From: Styela clava
Lineage: Eukaryota; Chordata; Ascidiacea; Stolidobranchia; Styelidae
Assembly: GCF_964204865.1 (NCBI RefSeq)
Contig: NC_135252.1
Coordinates: 13,041,383-13,105,382 of the forward strand
Direction: 5' to 3'
DNA length: 64,000 nt
In this document: positions 49,222-61,308 of the stretch, piece after piece
Layout of the letters: the number at the start of each line of letters is the position of its first letter
How positions within the stretch are numbered: position 1 is the first letter of the stretch
Notes under the pieces: model-generated
Seen by the model: the letters and a program-made list of their open reading frames with translations, nothing else
Told to the model about the DNA's origin: nothing
Databases searched by the model: none
Made by a program: the position numbers and the translations under genes

Positions 49222-50531
49222 ATGAAATACTACATTTTTGTTCTACTGTTAGCTCTTGCAAGTAACAGAGCTTTTGCTCAAGGTGAGGAAATAGTTGCTT
49301 CTAAAGCAACTAGAGTATATGGCATATCTAATTTCATAAGTCCAATTGCCTTTTGCCATACATGTGACAAAAAAGATACTTTTCAGACTATTAAATTTTA
49401 AATCGATATTCATGGAAGAAATTTTTGAATTTAAATTTATTTATTGTGAAATATACAACCTTGTACCCGATTGCCAGGTCAAGTTTGGTACGATTAAAGA
49501 TTTGAACATTCCAAATCAATGCTTGTAATTGGTGAGCGCCTTAACATAACAGTTGTTACGTTAACCCATCCTGCGATGGTTTTAGTAAAAGCTTGGTTGT
49601 AAAGCTAAGTCATTACTTCATGGTATGTAATTGAGTTAAGAAGAAGAAGGAGACGAAGAAGAAGTTCCAGATTCCGATCCCCAAAATGTAACATTTCCCG
49701 CAATACCAGAAGTACTTGAGGAAAATCAGATTGTCTGCTATACTGATTGGAGAAACTATAAAAACGTGCGACAGGCCTGCCCAGTCGGTGAGGTAAGCCC
49801 AACGGAACATAAAAAATTCTGAAACTTTGACATCGATATTGCTCACTTTCAAATTTTTCAGCATATTTTTTTTATCATATGAAAATTATTATGAAATTTA
49901 ATAATTTTAATTTATAAAAATCTGACCTAATTAAATTTTTAACGTACTAATTAAGTCGAATGGCACAAGGGAAATTGCAATAACAGTACTAATAAATACG
50001 TTAATTTTCCGAAAAATATGCTAACAAAACATGTTCTGTGCAATAGATATGTCAGACAAAAGTTGAATTCCACCCTAGAAGCGATCCTGTGGTCTATAAA
50101 GAATGCAAGACACGCTTTGCGTGTAACATGAACCGGATCATCAATCAGAAACAATGTGAAGAAGGAGTTACAGTGAGTTTTTACGTCCTTGAAATTTTTT
50201 GACAAAGCACGTTTACGAATGAGTTATTAAGCAAAATGTAGTTCTAAAATGCTACAACTAGATATTGAGGGCATTATAGTGCGCAGCTCTCATGCTCAAA
50301 AATTCCAAAAGTTTAAATAAAGCAAATTCTTTCCCTGACAGCGCTATTTTAATTTTCAAGCTATATTCAAATGCTATCTACTGAAAAGGATAAAATGAAA
50401 TACGTAATTTTTTCTTCATTTTTACTCATTAACATGAACATTATATTTTTCAGAATCGCGTCTGTCATCACTGCTGCTACGGAAATGACTGTAACAGTGA
50501 CACACTACTTGAAGAAGATGGTATTTTTTGA
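49222..50531 (+). CDS. Ten-Cys secreted protein F (LU-like), shortest member
   Basis: Family member of 138 residues from exons 49222-49282, 49641-49792, 50047-50172 and 50454-50531. The signal peptide is MKYYIFVLLLALASNRAFAQ. Exon 2 follows an acceptor in ttgagttaag; the next AGs in the aag repeats would shorten the Glu run by one or two residues. Linker EEEGDEEEVPDSDPQNVTFP is acidic with one NVT site; Cys1-2 in VCYTDW...ACPVGE. Exon 3 is only 42 codons (ICQTKVEFHPRSDPVVYKEC, Cys3-6), four fewer than usual, from its ends. Exon 4 reads NRVCHHCCYGNDCNSDTLLE and stops early (EDGIF). All ten Cys are kept. Polyadenylation signal AATAAA at 50793-50798. The most diverged member by eye. Function unknown. 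Confidence 0.85.
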
Positions 50532-51504
50532 ATAATGAATTCTCGATGCGCAACTGCAAAATAATAGTTAAAGAATGTGAACTAAAATTGAATGCTTATT
50601 TCCATATCCATGTATTTTGTGAGAAGAAAAATTGTAGCCTATCAAGTTTAGTGAAAATAAAAGTTAAGAAAGATGCATCTATTTATGGAATGTTTGTTTT
50701 GTGTCAGCAGCTGTCAATTATGAATTAGTGAAGTATAGTCGCATAATATAATTTTAGAATCGGAATGTGGATCTTTTCATGTGAAAAACGACAATAAAGA
50801 AATACAAATATAGTTACAGTTATGGTTTGCGATGGATTCTATGTAATTGTTAGTTTCTGCGGATATACAGTGTTTCTATCGTTATGTTAAATATAGGAAA
50901 ACCTCTCCATTGCATAAAATATTTTTAACAAATATATACAAATATTAATAGACAATGAAATCGCTATTATAAACACTAAAAGAGTAGAGACACGTGTCAA
51001 ATCACAATTGCCCAAGAGTAGAATGCACATACTACCTTAATTTGGTGTCAGATCCTGGATTAGATGATTCTTGATCGACGGCCTAGGACCGCCCTGCTTT
51101 AGACCTGGATTACGCGATCTGGAATCTGCTGTTGGCAACAATTGTGATAAAACATTAATCAAATTAACAACGTGATGTCCGCTCACAAGCAAGAAGTGAA
51201 GTTGCTCATATTTTTCATTGGTCATTTACAATATCTGTTGACAAATTATAAAAATCAAACTTAGTACGGTCAAAGTTCAACTGCTTCCAAGGTTAAATCA
51301 TGTCATACAAACCGTTTAGCAAGATAAACAAGAAGATGATTAGCGAAAGTAGGAAGTTTTTTTGGGGTGCAAAAGACTACAGTACCGGTTCTGTAAAATA
51401 TCTGATAATACAGTTGGGACTCGGATCATTTGGTATTTCATTCAAGTTGAAGCCTGAGAGCATGAACCATCATCGTCACACGACTTGGAAAAGCTAGGGC
51501 AGTC
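50532..51504. other. Spacer F to G, first part
   Basis: 3' flank of gene F, then unrecognised sequence. ORFs at 51037-51225 (minus) and 51300-51497 (plus) are unsupported. Confidence 0.45.
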
Positions 51505-52050
51505 CGGGTATCGGTATTCCGATACACGCACTGGTAAGTTACCGTACCTGTTCCACAGTTCCAACTTTCACATTTTCAACGTTCAGGATATATTTTTTGC
51601 GGAATTGTGAAGATAAAAATTCGATTTAGCTTTCGTGTCCATATATTCGAGCATTGCTCTCGTGTTCTATCTTGTTCTTGTTGTTCTTTGTGACATTTTC
51701 TTGTTATTGTCATGAAACAAGCTTTTTACTGAACCTATTGCTTTGGAATGTTCATTGTTCAGTAGTTAAAAATTGTTGTTGTCGCTAGTAGGCTATTGCT
51801 TTTAATATTTTTTTGTTGGCTTTATGTGATTTTCTTGTTTGTATGCCATGACGATATCAAAATGAAAAATTGCGCTTATTGTAAAAGTATCGTGCTTGCG
51901 TTCGTTGATATCTGGTGGTCATGCGTAGTCGGGGAGGCTATGCATGCAGCTACGGTACTGGTAGTTTACTGTACACGATTAGATATCACCCATGCCACTT
52001 AGTTTATAGTCTTCGTAGTTATATATTTGAGCATTGCTCTCTTGTTATTT
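51505..52050 (-). repeat. Inverted R2 fragment followed by R1 fragments
   Basis: Near 51529 actggtaagttaccgtacc is the reverse complement of the R2 core. At about 51630-51810 the reverse complement of R1 follows (tattcgagcattgctctcgt, ttgttcttgttgttctttg, ggctattgctttt), and at 52020-52045 a second R1 head (atttgagcattgctctcttg). The same R1-R2 pairing as at 31.4-33.4 kb suggests they travel together. Confidence 0.65.
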
Positions 52051-52581
52051 TGATAGAGAAATCTCCATTCATAATTACTGGTAGGCTATATTACCGTCTG
52101 TATTACGAGTTCGTTCATGTAAACCCGATCGACCGGATTATGTAGGCTGTTTATTTTCTGCGTGCTAGATTAAGCGCAAGTTATCATGGATCTATAAATA
52201 AACATTGGTATCAACTCGAAGAGTAACAATACCCCTAATCGAAAATATAATCACTAGCTTTATAGATATCATGTTCAGTAATGGCCAATCTAATAAAAAG
52301 ACGTTTATTCTTACATCCAATGTTGATAAAAAAAAAACTAATAAAAACCACTCTTACATATAATTCCCGATATGTACACCATAAGCAGATCATGTTATGA
52401 CCGAAATATACCTTTAGGCATTACAAGCCTGTTAGTTAAGTGTTTAAAAATACTCTATCAAACTGAACTGCCACGTTTTTATTTTGTAAACTGTTATGAT
52501 TAAATCTGCTAAAACTATCAGGATTGGGGCTCGTTGAAATAAAACGTTTTGAGGTGCTAGGTACAGTTTGACTGCTCAATA

Positions 52582-55505
52582 ATGAAGATATTTCTTGCAA
52601 TATCATTGCTTGCTTTGTCTGGTTCACTTGGTTTGTCTGATGCACAAGGTAAGCAATTTACAATTATATGAACACGGCAACAAAATTGAATATATGTATA
52701 AATGCTGTAATGTGAGCACTATCGTTGCTGTGGGAAAGATATTGAATACCTAACTTGAGCACCATGGTGGTAATATAGCGCTACGTTCGGTATTATAAAG
52801 TAATCTTTTTGTTCCATTTTATTGTATAACCAGTGGAAAATCGAATTGATTATCTCTGCACACAGATGATACTTTTTTGTTTTGTTGCCATTAAAATTGC
52901 TACTGAAGCTGAAAGTGAGCCGTGATCGCATCAATACCATGCTTACCGGTCACAAGATGACGCTGTCTAATATAATCAACAAATAAATTTCACTCTCGAT
53001 AAGTTAGTCCAGAGTGGTCCAAGGTTGCGAGATTTTAGGAAGCCTTGCGGGACGCAGTCTAAAATATGTAATCAAAATACTGCAAGTTTAGGTACTTTAA
53101 ATATATCAAAGAACGAGAGTACCGTTCTAATCAGCTTATTATCGGTCGGGTCCTGCAATGGACAATTTATTCTCTTTGTCCCCATCCCCACTTCCTTTCC
53201 ATTTACCAGGGTCGCAGCCAATGGGCGGTTACGGGTGTCGTAACTCTCCCGTATAAATTTTTTTTAATGCAAAATTTCCACCTTCTACTAAAAAGCGGTT
53301 TACGGTCAGTGCATTACGGATTTTTATTCATAACGATATCAACTGTGCGTTGTCACACTAAGAAGATGAACATCGCCAGGATTTCGTCTTTACGATATAT
53401 AATCCTTTTTTATTGTTGGCGTTGATGATGAGGTATATCTCCTTATTAATTGAAATATGTACGCATACCCATCGTTCATGCTGATTATTGACAAGCGATG
53501 GTACAAGGTTTAAAACTAAATTCAAATTTAGGTGACAAATAAAGTAATTAAAACGCATTAATGGCAGCATCGAAAAAATGTATTTTGAAAATATACCACA
53601 GAAAGATATTTTTCCTTGACTGATGATAACCCCTCATATTAATTAATAATTGGTTGATCAAAAAGTAGAGAGTGTCACATGCTTCTTTTCAAACTCTCGG
53701 CACGATCCCTTTAATTATAACAAATCACGGCGCATCGGAAGAAAAATAGACTTTTTAAGATTAATTAGTAAGAGTATTACATTTAATACACATTTATTCG
53801 ATGCTACACGTGATCTTGTTTTTGTGCATGTAAAAGCTTATAAACGCCACTGCATATACAATATTCACGAGTCGTAAATCATATTCTCAAAATTAATTTT
53901 TACTATTTGTATCGTTTTATTTCTAAATCTGGCGACATAAGAATCAATTTCTTAGGAAGTACTGTTTCATTCGCAACTCTGAAATTTTTTCAACAGCTTT
54001 TCGCTGTTAACGACACCCAATATTTAGTTCATTATTTGCCTTACGGCGTCGCGCATTGCACCTTTGGCACACTGTTTTAATTTCATCGTTAACCCCCTGA
54101 TAAATAAATCATAGCTGCGCCCCTGCGGTAACGACCTCTAGACACGTTATCGTACCGACCACAGGACGTCATTCACATCGCCTTGACGTTTATAGATACA
54201 ACCTTGAAATTACGTTATTTTACCAAATATCATTCCTGACATCGGGATTAAGTAAACGGTTTAAATCTTAAGATTTCAACCAGAGTTGAAATAGTTAATA
54301 AAACCTTCTACCAATAAATACAAATATCTGCCAATGGTTTAGCGTACGCTAAAATTGTTCTGCGGGCCGCTCAGAATGTGTCCTTGGGACGCATGAGGCC
54401 CGCATGCAGGGTTTGGACCACCCTAAGTTAGTCAAAAGAGCAGGAACAGTCTGATAAAAATGTCAATGGTTCAAAACATTAACGAGTTTTCCATTACAAT
54501 TTTTTGAATCTTAACGAAGATGCCTCTGAAACTACAACCCAATCTCAAATAACTCCTTATGAAGTTACACCGCCTCCGGGATTTAAAGGATTAACATGTT
54601 GGAAGGGAAGTCGTGATTCTGAAGATACAAATAATCAACCTGATGAATGGGAGTTTTGCATGTATAACAAGGTATTAACAAAAATATTATGACGGAATCA
54701 ATATTTGTCCACACGATCATCAAAAAGCTGGGTTTGTATCCAATGCGTAAAGTGATTTGTCCAACAATAAAATATCACTGCGATTTTACCTCGTGGATAG
54801 CATTCATTAGATTATTAGTGGATGGTCGTCCAGGTTTGAAATGATTTAGTAATACCTGATTATATTCATATTATTCATTTATCGCATAAAAGAAATATGA
54901 TATAATAAAAGTGGTAAAGTGCCGATTTTCTTAAATTTTTTGGCGATGAAATAAAAGGGGATGACGAATAATTCAAGGCGAGACATAACCTTCAATCCAG
55001 CATACTGATGGAAATAATTATACAGCCTTATATTCAGTTGAAACAACAACACCCAGTCGAAAGCGTTTTTTTGCTTGGTAGCTCTCATTCATCATTAATA
55101 TCTGCTGATGTTGAAAATGTCATTTTATTTAGAGCGCCTGCATGACTAAAGTTGAAATTTCAGGAGATACATACAGAATATATAAGCAATGTATGCAGAA
55201 AAGCGCTTGTCAAAATCTGAGACAACCTAACATGCAACAATGTTACTCTGGTTTGGCCGCTGAAAATAGAGTAAGTAATATTAAACGAAGTCATATTTAT
55301 TTATATTCGGATAGGATTTGTTTATGTGATAACTCACGTATAAACCAATTAATACCACGTAACTGAAGACAGCAAGTGCTGTAAATTTTCAACATGTAAT
55401 TGTTTTCAGCAAAGAGTTTGCCACTTCTGCTGCTATACAGACACATGCAACACTGATCAGAACATCAAGATACCTGGAATGCCAGAGTTTTTTGTCGTTC
55501 CGTAA
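52582..55505 (+). CDS. Ten-Cys secreted protein G (LU-like), intron 1 carries a hAT element
   Basis: Last family member: 150 residues from exons 52582-52648, 54520-54671, 55133-55270 and 55410-55505. The signal peptide is MKIFLAISLLALSGSLGLSD then AQ. Exon 2 is placed after the acceptor in ttaacgaag, giving a Ser/Thr/Gln then Pro linker (ASETTTQSQITPYEVTPPPG), with Cys1-2 in TCWKGSRDSED...FCMYNK. Exon 3, 46 codons, begins SACMTKVEISGDTYRIYKQC (Cys3-6); exon 4 reads QRVCHFCCYTDTCNTDQNIK and ends EFFVVP. Intron 1 is 1871 bp, against 189-698 bp in the other members, because of a hAT insertion (53010-54425); without it intron 1 would be about 450 bp. Phases and cysteines are conserved. Function unknown. 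Confidence 0.84.
53010..54425. mobile_element. hAT-type element, 1416 bp, in intron 1 of gene G
   Basis: The left end CAGAGTGGTCCAA and the right end read inward TAGGGTGGTCCAA match at 11 of 13 positions. The target duplication agttagtc is perfect (53002-53009 and 54426-54433). Short ORFs inside show no transposase motif that I recognise, so it is probably non-autonomous. Confidence 0.88.
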
Positions 55506-56971
55506 TTGTGTAATTCCCTCTGCCAGCATCAACGTTTCTGAATATAAATTATATCAACACCGTTACAATTACACCGAACCAATGGATGCATTCTAAAAAA
55601 TACCAATCAGCAATGAACCCAATATAATATGTCTTTTATATAACATATATAACATTTATTGGCTCACGATAATTTGGAGATATTAATATGAAGGCTCGTT
55701 GTGCCATTTAGCAAACAATATTTTTTATTTGTTTTATCCTAATGATATAACTACTTCGTTGGCTTACGCGGTTAGGTATCTTATGTGAAACGTTTAATTT
55801 TGGTCATTAACAGACAGAAACTGCTGAGCACCGTTTAAGATTGTTTTAACTAGTTTTATTTCCATTGGAATATTAAAAAGTCATTAAAATATGATATATG
55901 AGTCTGGTCGTATAATTGTCGTATTTACAATTTTTGTAAACGGTATTTTATGAGTACCGTCAAATCGAATAAATAACTTCTGATTTACGACATTTGAAAA
56001 TGTGGAAGATTGACTATTATAGCCCATTTGGCGCTTTCCTGAGAAGTGAAATAACACTGATTTTCTGGTGTACTTTGACACTTTTAGAAATGAGCACAGT
56101 TACACAAATAAGAGCATGTAATAAGAACACCACGTTTCTCTTGAGATTCGTCACGGTAAAGGCAAAGTCGTAAAAGTCACCTTCCTACAAATTACAATAT
56201 TCGGTAAATAGTTGTGAAATCGGTCGCATAGCAATTGTAGCAAGGTGATATAACTCATGTCGGCTATATTTCAGTCATTACACCGTTCTGCAGGATGGTG
56301 AAGAGCAGAGATTTATTTGTTATATAATTATAAACAGAGTTGTGAATGTATATACCTAACGATATTGATCTTTGGATTCTGGCATAACTATATGTTGTTC
56401 GATGTTTGAAATTGAGTGAAATCAGAGTTATTATACTGGGATTGCACTCTTCCTTTGTTGTGTTCAATTTTGAGTTCGAATTAGCGGACAAACTTTTGAA
56501 TTTCAGTATTTGTATGAGTGTCGCTCGATTTGTATCACAGAATAATTGATTGGGTTATTTTAATAATTTAATCAAATTCCATGTATGAGGTGTAGTTTTG
56601 ATTCAATTGTAGACTTGATTCAAGGTTTGAAACAGATGCCTACAACACATAGTATGGCCAATGGATCCCATTTACGCAGCGCGTAAGAAACTCCATTTCC
56701 GAATATTTTGGAATACTTTCTTAATTGTAAGAACACAGTCGGTAATCTTGTTCGTGTATTAATCAGGTCACAAAGTGATGAAATGTCGTTTGCCGAGTGT
56801 CCATTAAGTTGATTATTACTCTATTGGCGCCTTATTCAGAATAAAAAAGGGATCGTAAAGTTAAAACGTCTATCAACAAGAAAAGCAAGGTTGAATATAT
56901 TATGGAGTTCATCACTGAGTGTAATCAACGTAATCAAAATGCAGTTTGTCTGTTTTGTAAAGGTACTGTAG
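55506..56971. other. 3' flank of gene G
   Basis: No supported gene. ORFs at 55884-56081 and 56264-56491 (minus) show no recognisable features. No canonical AATAAA was found close after the gene G stop. Confidence 0.5.
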
Positions 56972-57802
56972 CAGGGGTGGCCAGCCTGCTTTCGACCGCG
57001 ATCGACTAAAATCGTCAAAATAGTTCGCGATCGACTGATCGGTAATAAGGTCGTACACAAAAACAAATGAATACTGAATATGCAGATAACTGCACACAAG
57101 CCACACATGCATACAAATAAGTCTTGCTGCCAACGAAACTTTGGGCGCATTTTACTGAAATCGCCACAAAAATTTGTATTTTGTATGTTTTATTGAATTT
57201 GTTAATTTGAATATGTATTTGTACCCGGAATAAATGTCGCATCATTTATTTGAGATTTATTCAAATCATACAATTCAGATTTATCACCTGCCTAATTTTT
57301 AGTCGCAAGTGTTGAAAATTCCTCAGAAAACATTGCCAAGTATCTATGTATTATCTAAACAGCGGAAAATAAATTTTGCAAAAACCGTAAATGCTATATG
57401 TGACTGCTCAAACTTTCCAATTTACAATTTCTTCCAAGTCCGAGTTTTCACTCGCTTGAAATTGAAAAAATCAGGCATTCTGATGCCACTGCCACCATTG
57501 AGAAAAAAAAATTTATTACGCTGCTGTAGGCGCGAGACAAGTTATTGTTGGATCGTTTGCCAGTCAAGACACACAATATTCGGCAAGTTTATTCTAACCT
57601 TGGCAGAGTCTAAACTTGCATTTGTTACGTAATAATAGGCTATTATAGGCTCAGATACAATATGCATATATCGTATTTTGCGCATGAACAGTACTGTAAT
57701 ATTCGTGTTTGAAAACACACAACATGCGTTGCATGGAACTGGTGTATTTTTGAGCTATGGTTCACTCAACACCAGACGCGATCGACGTGTTGGCCACCCC
57801 TG
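56972..57802. mobile_element. hAT-like element, 831 bp
   Basis: Both ends read CAGGGGTGGCCA inward. Flanks tactgtag (56964-56971) and cactatag (57803-57810) match at 6 of 8 positions, a degenerate target duplication. Subterminal gatcgacta and cgatcgactgatcgg motifs are shared with 37303-37801, and internal agtgttgaaaattc is shared as well. ORFs within (57309-57632) show no catalytic motif that I recognise. Confidence 0.78.
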
Positions 57803-57810
57803 CACTATAG

Positions 57811-60340
57811 CAGTAGTAAATGAGTTCCACATCAAGCGACGCTATTTTGCGACACAATTTGCTAGTAACGATAGCTAAGTTGTTCGAGGATTTGACCTTC
57901 AGTGCTAACTTAATTTTAAGTTTTAGCCCATTGCGATAAAAAGTCGTACTTCTCTAGTTTAAAGTCTTGACCCCTGAAGAAGCGAACCGTATTGAAATCT
58001 TCGTCGAATAAAATAATTATATAGTGTGAGCTTGAAAATTTGTTTCGGGTCAAGTCATTGTCCAGGACGTGTTCGCCTGCTATACTGAACAGATAACATT
58101 AGCTAAAAGAATTGTTGGGAATGTTTGATGGGCATAAACATATTTGCGTACTATTAAAGTCATTTTGTTCCCATCAATGTTACAGTTTTAAGTGTTCGTA
58201 ACACCGATGTACAAGAGAAATTCAATATTTACACAAGTCTGCAGTAGAACTTTGTTATATTTAACCTAAAATTTGAAATTGATCATATCTATTAATTTCA
58301 GTAATATACCAATCAGAAAGGCGTAAATTGTCTATAGCCGATGACAAATATTTTGATAGATAAATTAATCTATTTGGTTTTAGGTAGCTCTGGACTTTCC
58401 GCATTACTGTGAATTTCGTAATGAAGAAGAAATTGATGTTCATATATTTTTCAATGTTTGAAATAAAATTTCAACATTGTATTCATTTACATTATAGAAT
58501 TTTTACACCAATGCGAATGGGTGTAGATTGAGCTCTGGAGACAAAGTTAAAGAGTGCCTTTTGCGCTTTGTATGTACAAAAGTTTTTATGTAAATGCAAA
58601 TTATTTTTACATAGTTTTAGTTACTCAGAGAGATATTTATGTACCTATTCATTATTCCATTACTCTCACTTGTGACAGCAATTTTGTATTTAAATAACCT
58701 TGTGATAAAAGAATACAATTTTCATTCCTATAGCCATGACATGTTGCTCTAAGTCTACATAGTACTTTGTTTCATGTAAGTTACATGAACAATGCAGGCA
58801 ATTGGCGTTCATCGATACTGTCATTTTCATGGCTATCTCATTTAAGATTTCGTTTATGTGCTATATAATCATCATTCGGGCATTTTATACCCAGCACTTT
58901 ATGTATTGGTTTTGCTCAAGCACTTTTCAAGAAAATTGATGACGATTTATAAATGCGAAATTGAGGTAAATATTTAAGGCCGATAATTTTTTAAGATAAT
59001 CCAAATTTACATCAAATTTGTTTCGGAAAAGTAGAAACGATGAGATCTAAAATGTCGTTTATATATGTCGTTCGAAAATATAGTTTGACATACATTTTAA
59101 TATTCACCCAACGCGCTAATACTGCGGAATGAACTTAAGAATATTGTACCTCATTTGGGGTATGAATAGGTAATATGCCTTCCGAACAAATTATGATTCT
59201 ACTCTTTTTAACTCATTCACATTTACCAAGTAATATTTATTTCAGATAGCAATTCTGTATGCCATCACAACCAGAATACAAATATATATCATAAAACCCT
59301 ACATATTGGTAAAACAAGTCGATGAAAACATATTTGATGAACGGGCGTTGTTTCGACGTGTTCGCCAGATTGTTCCGTGTAATATTATCACTAAGATAGT
59401 AGTCACGTTTACATAGTAAGATTGTATTTACTAGCTAGTAGTTACAATATGAAACGTTTGTACTTATAGGCAATTACACGTTTTGTTTCATTTCCCATAG
59501 TATGTTAAATTATATACACAGTAAGGTGCATATGTAGTAGAATTTTTTGTTAGTTTGTCATGTCACGTAAATCGGCAATTTCAAATATCTAATGCATAAT
59601 AAATGATATGAATACATGATATTTAAAATTCGAAAAAGCTTTTTCAACTGAGGCTAGTGTTTCCTCAATTTTCAAAAATAAAAGGAACAGGTCCCGGGAA
59701 CTAGATTTTCAAACGAGGTGAACGTACAATATTCTTGGCATGAGGCCAAACATTGAATTGTAAAATCCCTTCCATCACAAAGGGAAGATTATGCCTCCAA
59801 ATTACGAGCTAATAGTAATAATCCCCTGCTTGTTAACAATTTTCTTTGTAAAATCGCTAAGGAAAGTTTTAAATGGAACAGCCATGGCGCCGAGTGTGGG
59901 ATTGTCTGCTTCAATCTACGTTTCACTGTTATATATTTCTTCATTTAATGTCAGTAAACTCATGCTGATCCATTTATCGTGTATGGTTCTAATTTTCAAC
60001 GAATTTTCCATATATAACGTAAAAGAGATATCGCGTTACAGTTGAAAATTTCTGTCATAAATACAGAACAAACAAAAAAGAGGGCAGTAATCTTAAGTGA
60101 TATAGACTCAGTGAGGTAGAATACACATACCCTTAATTTTATTAAGGTTTGTCGAGGCTCAGACTGCTGTAAAATACAATGTAAAATGGTATTGTTTTCG
60201 GGTCTTCTAACTTTTCTCAATGCAGTACAATACTCTACTAAGCCGGTTGTAATTTCAGCTATATGCTTATTAAGGTATTTGTGTGTCACTTCAAATAGTC
60301 TTAAAATTTAATTACTTTATATAGGTAATAAAATACGATA
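57811..60340. other. Intergenic, nothing recognised
   Basis: AT-rich DNA between two hAT elements. ORFs at 58261-58443 (minus), 59791-60045 (plus) and 59996-60289 (minus) have no supported features. No RNA gene was recognised. Confidence 0.5.
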
Positions 60341-60348
60341 AATAAAAC

Positions 60349-61300
60349 CAGTGGTTCCCAACCGCCGGTCCGCGAGAAATTTCATTGTTTTATTGTTTTT
60401 ATGTCGTTTCAATCGCTTTACCGAAGATGAGGTTGCGTCGGTATATTACCCAATTTCTCTTCCGACGTCATATTGCGACGTCTTTCGCAACATCTTGGCG
60501 CCGTGTAATTGAACTTTGAGGCTTTTCGTCCCCGATTCATCACAAATGCGCTCCATCAAATGGTCCCGAAACGCGCAAAACGCATGGGCCGCTGAGATCT
60601 TTTTTCAGCATTTCGAGCAGACACAGTAGGATTTTGAGCCTGGTGCAAAGTTACCGACGACTTTGTCATTGTAATGAAAATTAATTTCGTTTGAGGCGTC
60701 GATCAACTGCTGATGGATTAATATGATGAACCCGATGAAAAAGAAAAAGATTGATTAAAATTGTGATTCAACTTTACAGTACAGATTTAAAAAAGAACCA
60801 TCGTGACAATTTGGGATATCTATATCTTGATAACGAATACACATCACTAAGCAATCGAGCAATCAAAATGTTGTCCGCATTTTTAACCAGTTACTTATGC
60901 GTTATGCAAAAAATATTCTCATCATTGGCTTTAAAGTAAAACAAAGAAGAGAAATCGGCTGCACACCGCTGCAGAGCTACGTGTTGCAGAAACTTCTTTG
61001 AGGCCTCGTTTGCAATCATATATTGGAAACGAAACAGCAGCAAAATTCTCACTAGGGTTAATTGTCTTTATACATGATTTGGCATGTACATGTGCACATT
61101 ATTTGATAGTTTTTCATCGTGTGAAATGTTTTTAAGTGTGCCTTTTTTGTCTAGAAGCATATTAAGTGCCCGACATTGCATTATATCACGCAAATATATG
61201 TTATCCTTTTCTGTTCCGGTCATTTCAATTTTTGCCGGTCCGCGAGTACATTTAATTTAGTTTTACCGGTCCGCCAGGGTAGAAATGTTGGGAACCACTG
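60349..61300 (+). mobile_element. hAT element with decayed transposase C-terminus, 952 bp
   Basis: Both ends read CAGTGGTTCCCAAC inward (14 of 14) and the target duplication aataaaac is perfect (60341-60348 and 61301-61308). Internally, about 60800-61015 on the plus strand encodes pieces of a hAT/ZBED-type transposase C-terminal dimerisation region: NEYTSLSNRAIKMLSAFLTS, YLC, then after a stop and frame change ELRVAETSLRPRL. The ORF is broken by stops and frameshifts and the N-terminal zinc finger and catalytic core are missing, so this is an internally deleted, inactive copy. Its termini match the MITE at 10084. Confidence 0.88.
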
Positions 61301-61308
61301 AATAAAAC

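Noticed and set aside
56836-57245. Three overlapping minus-strand ORFs (up to 104 codons)
   Set aside because: They overlap the left half of the hAT-like element at 56972 and have the same text in the related copy at 37303, so they are repeat-derived.
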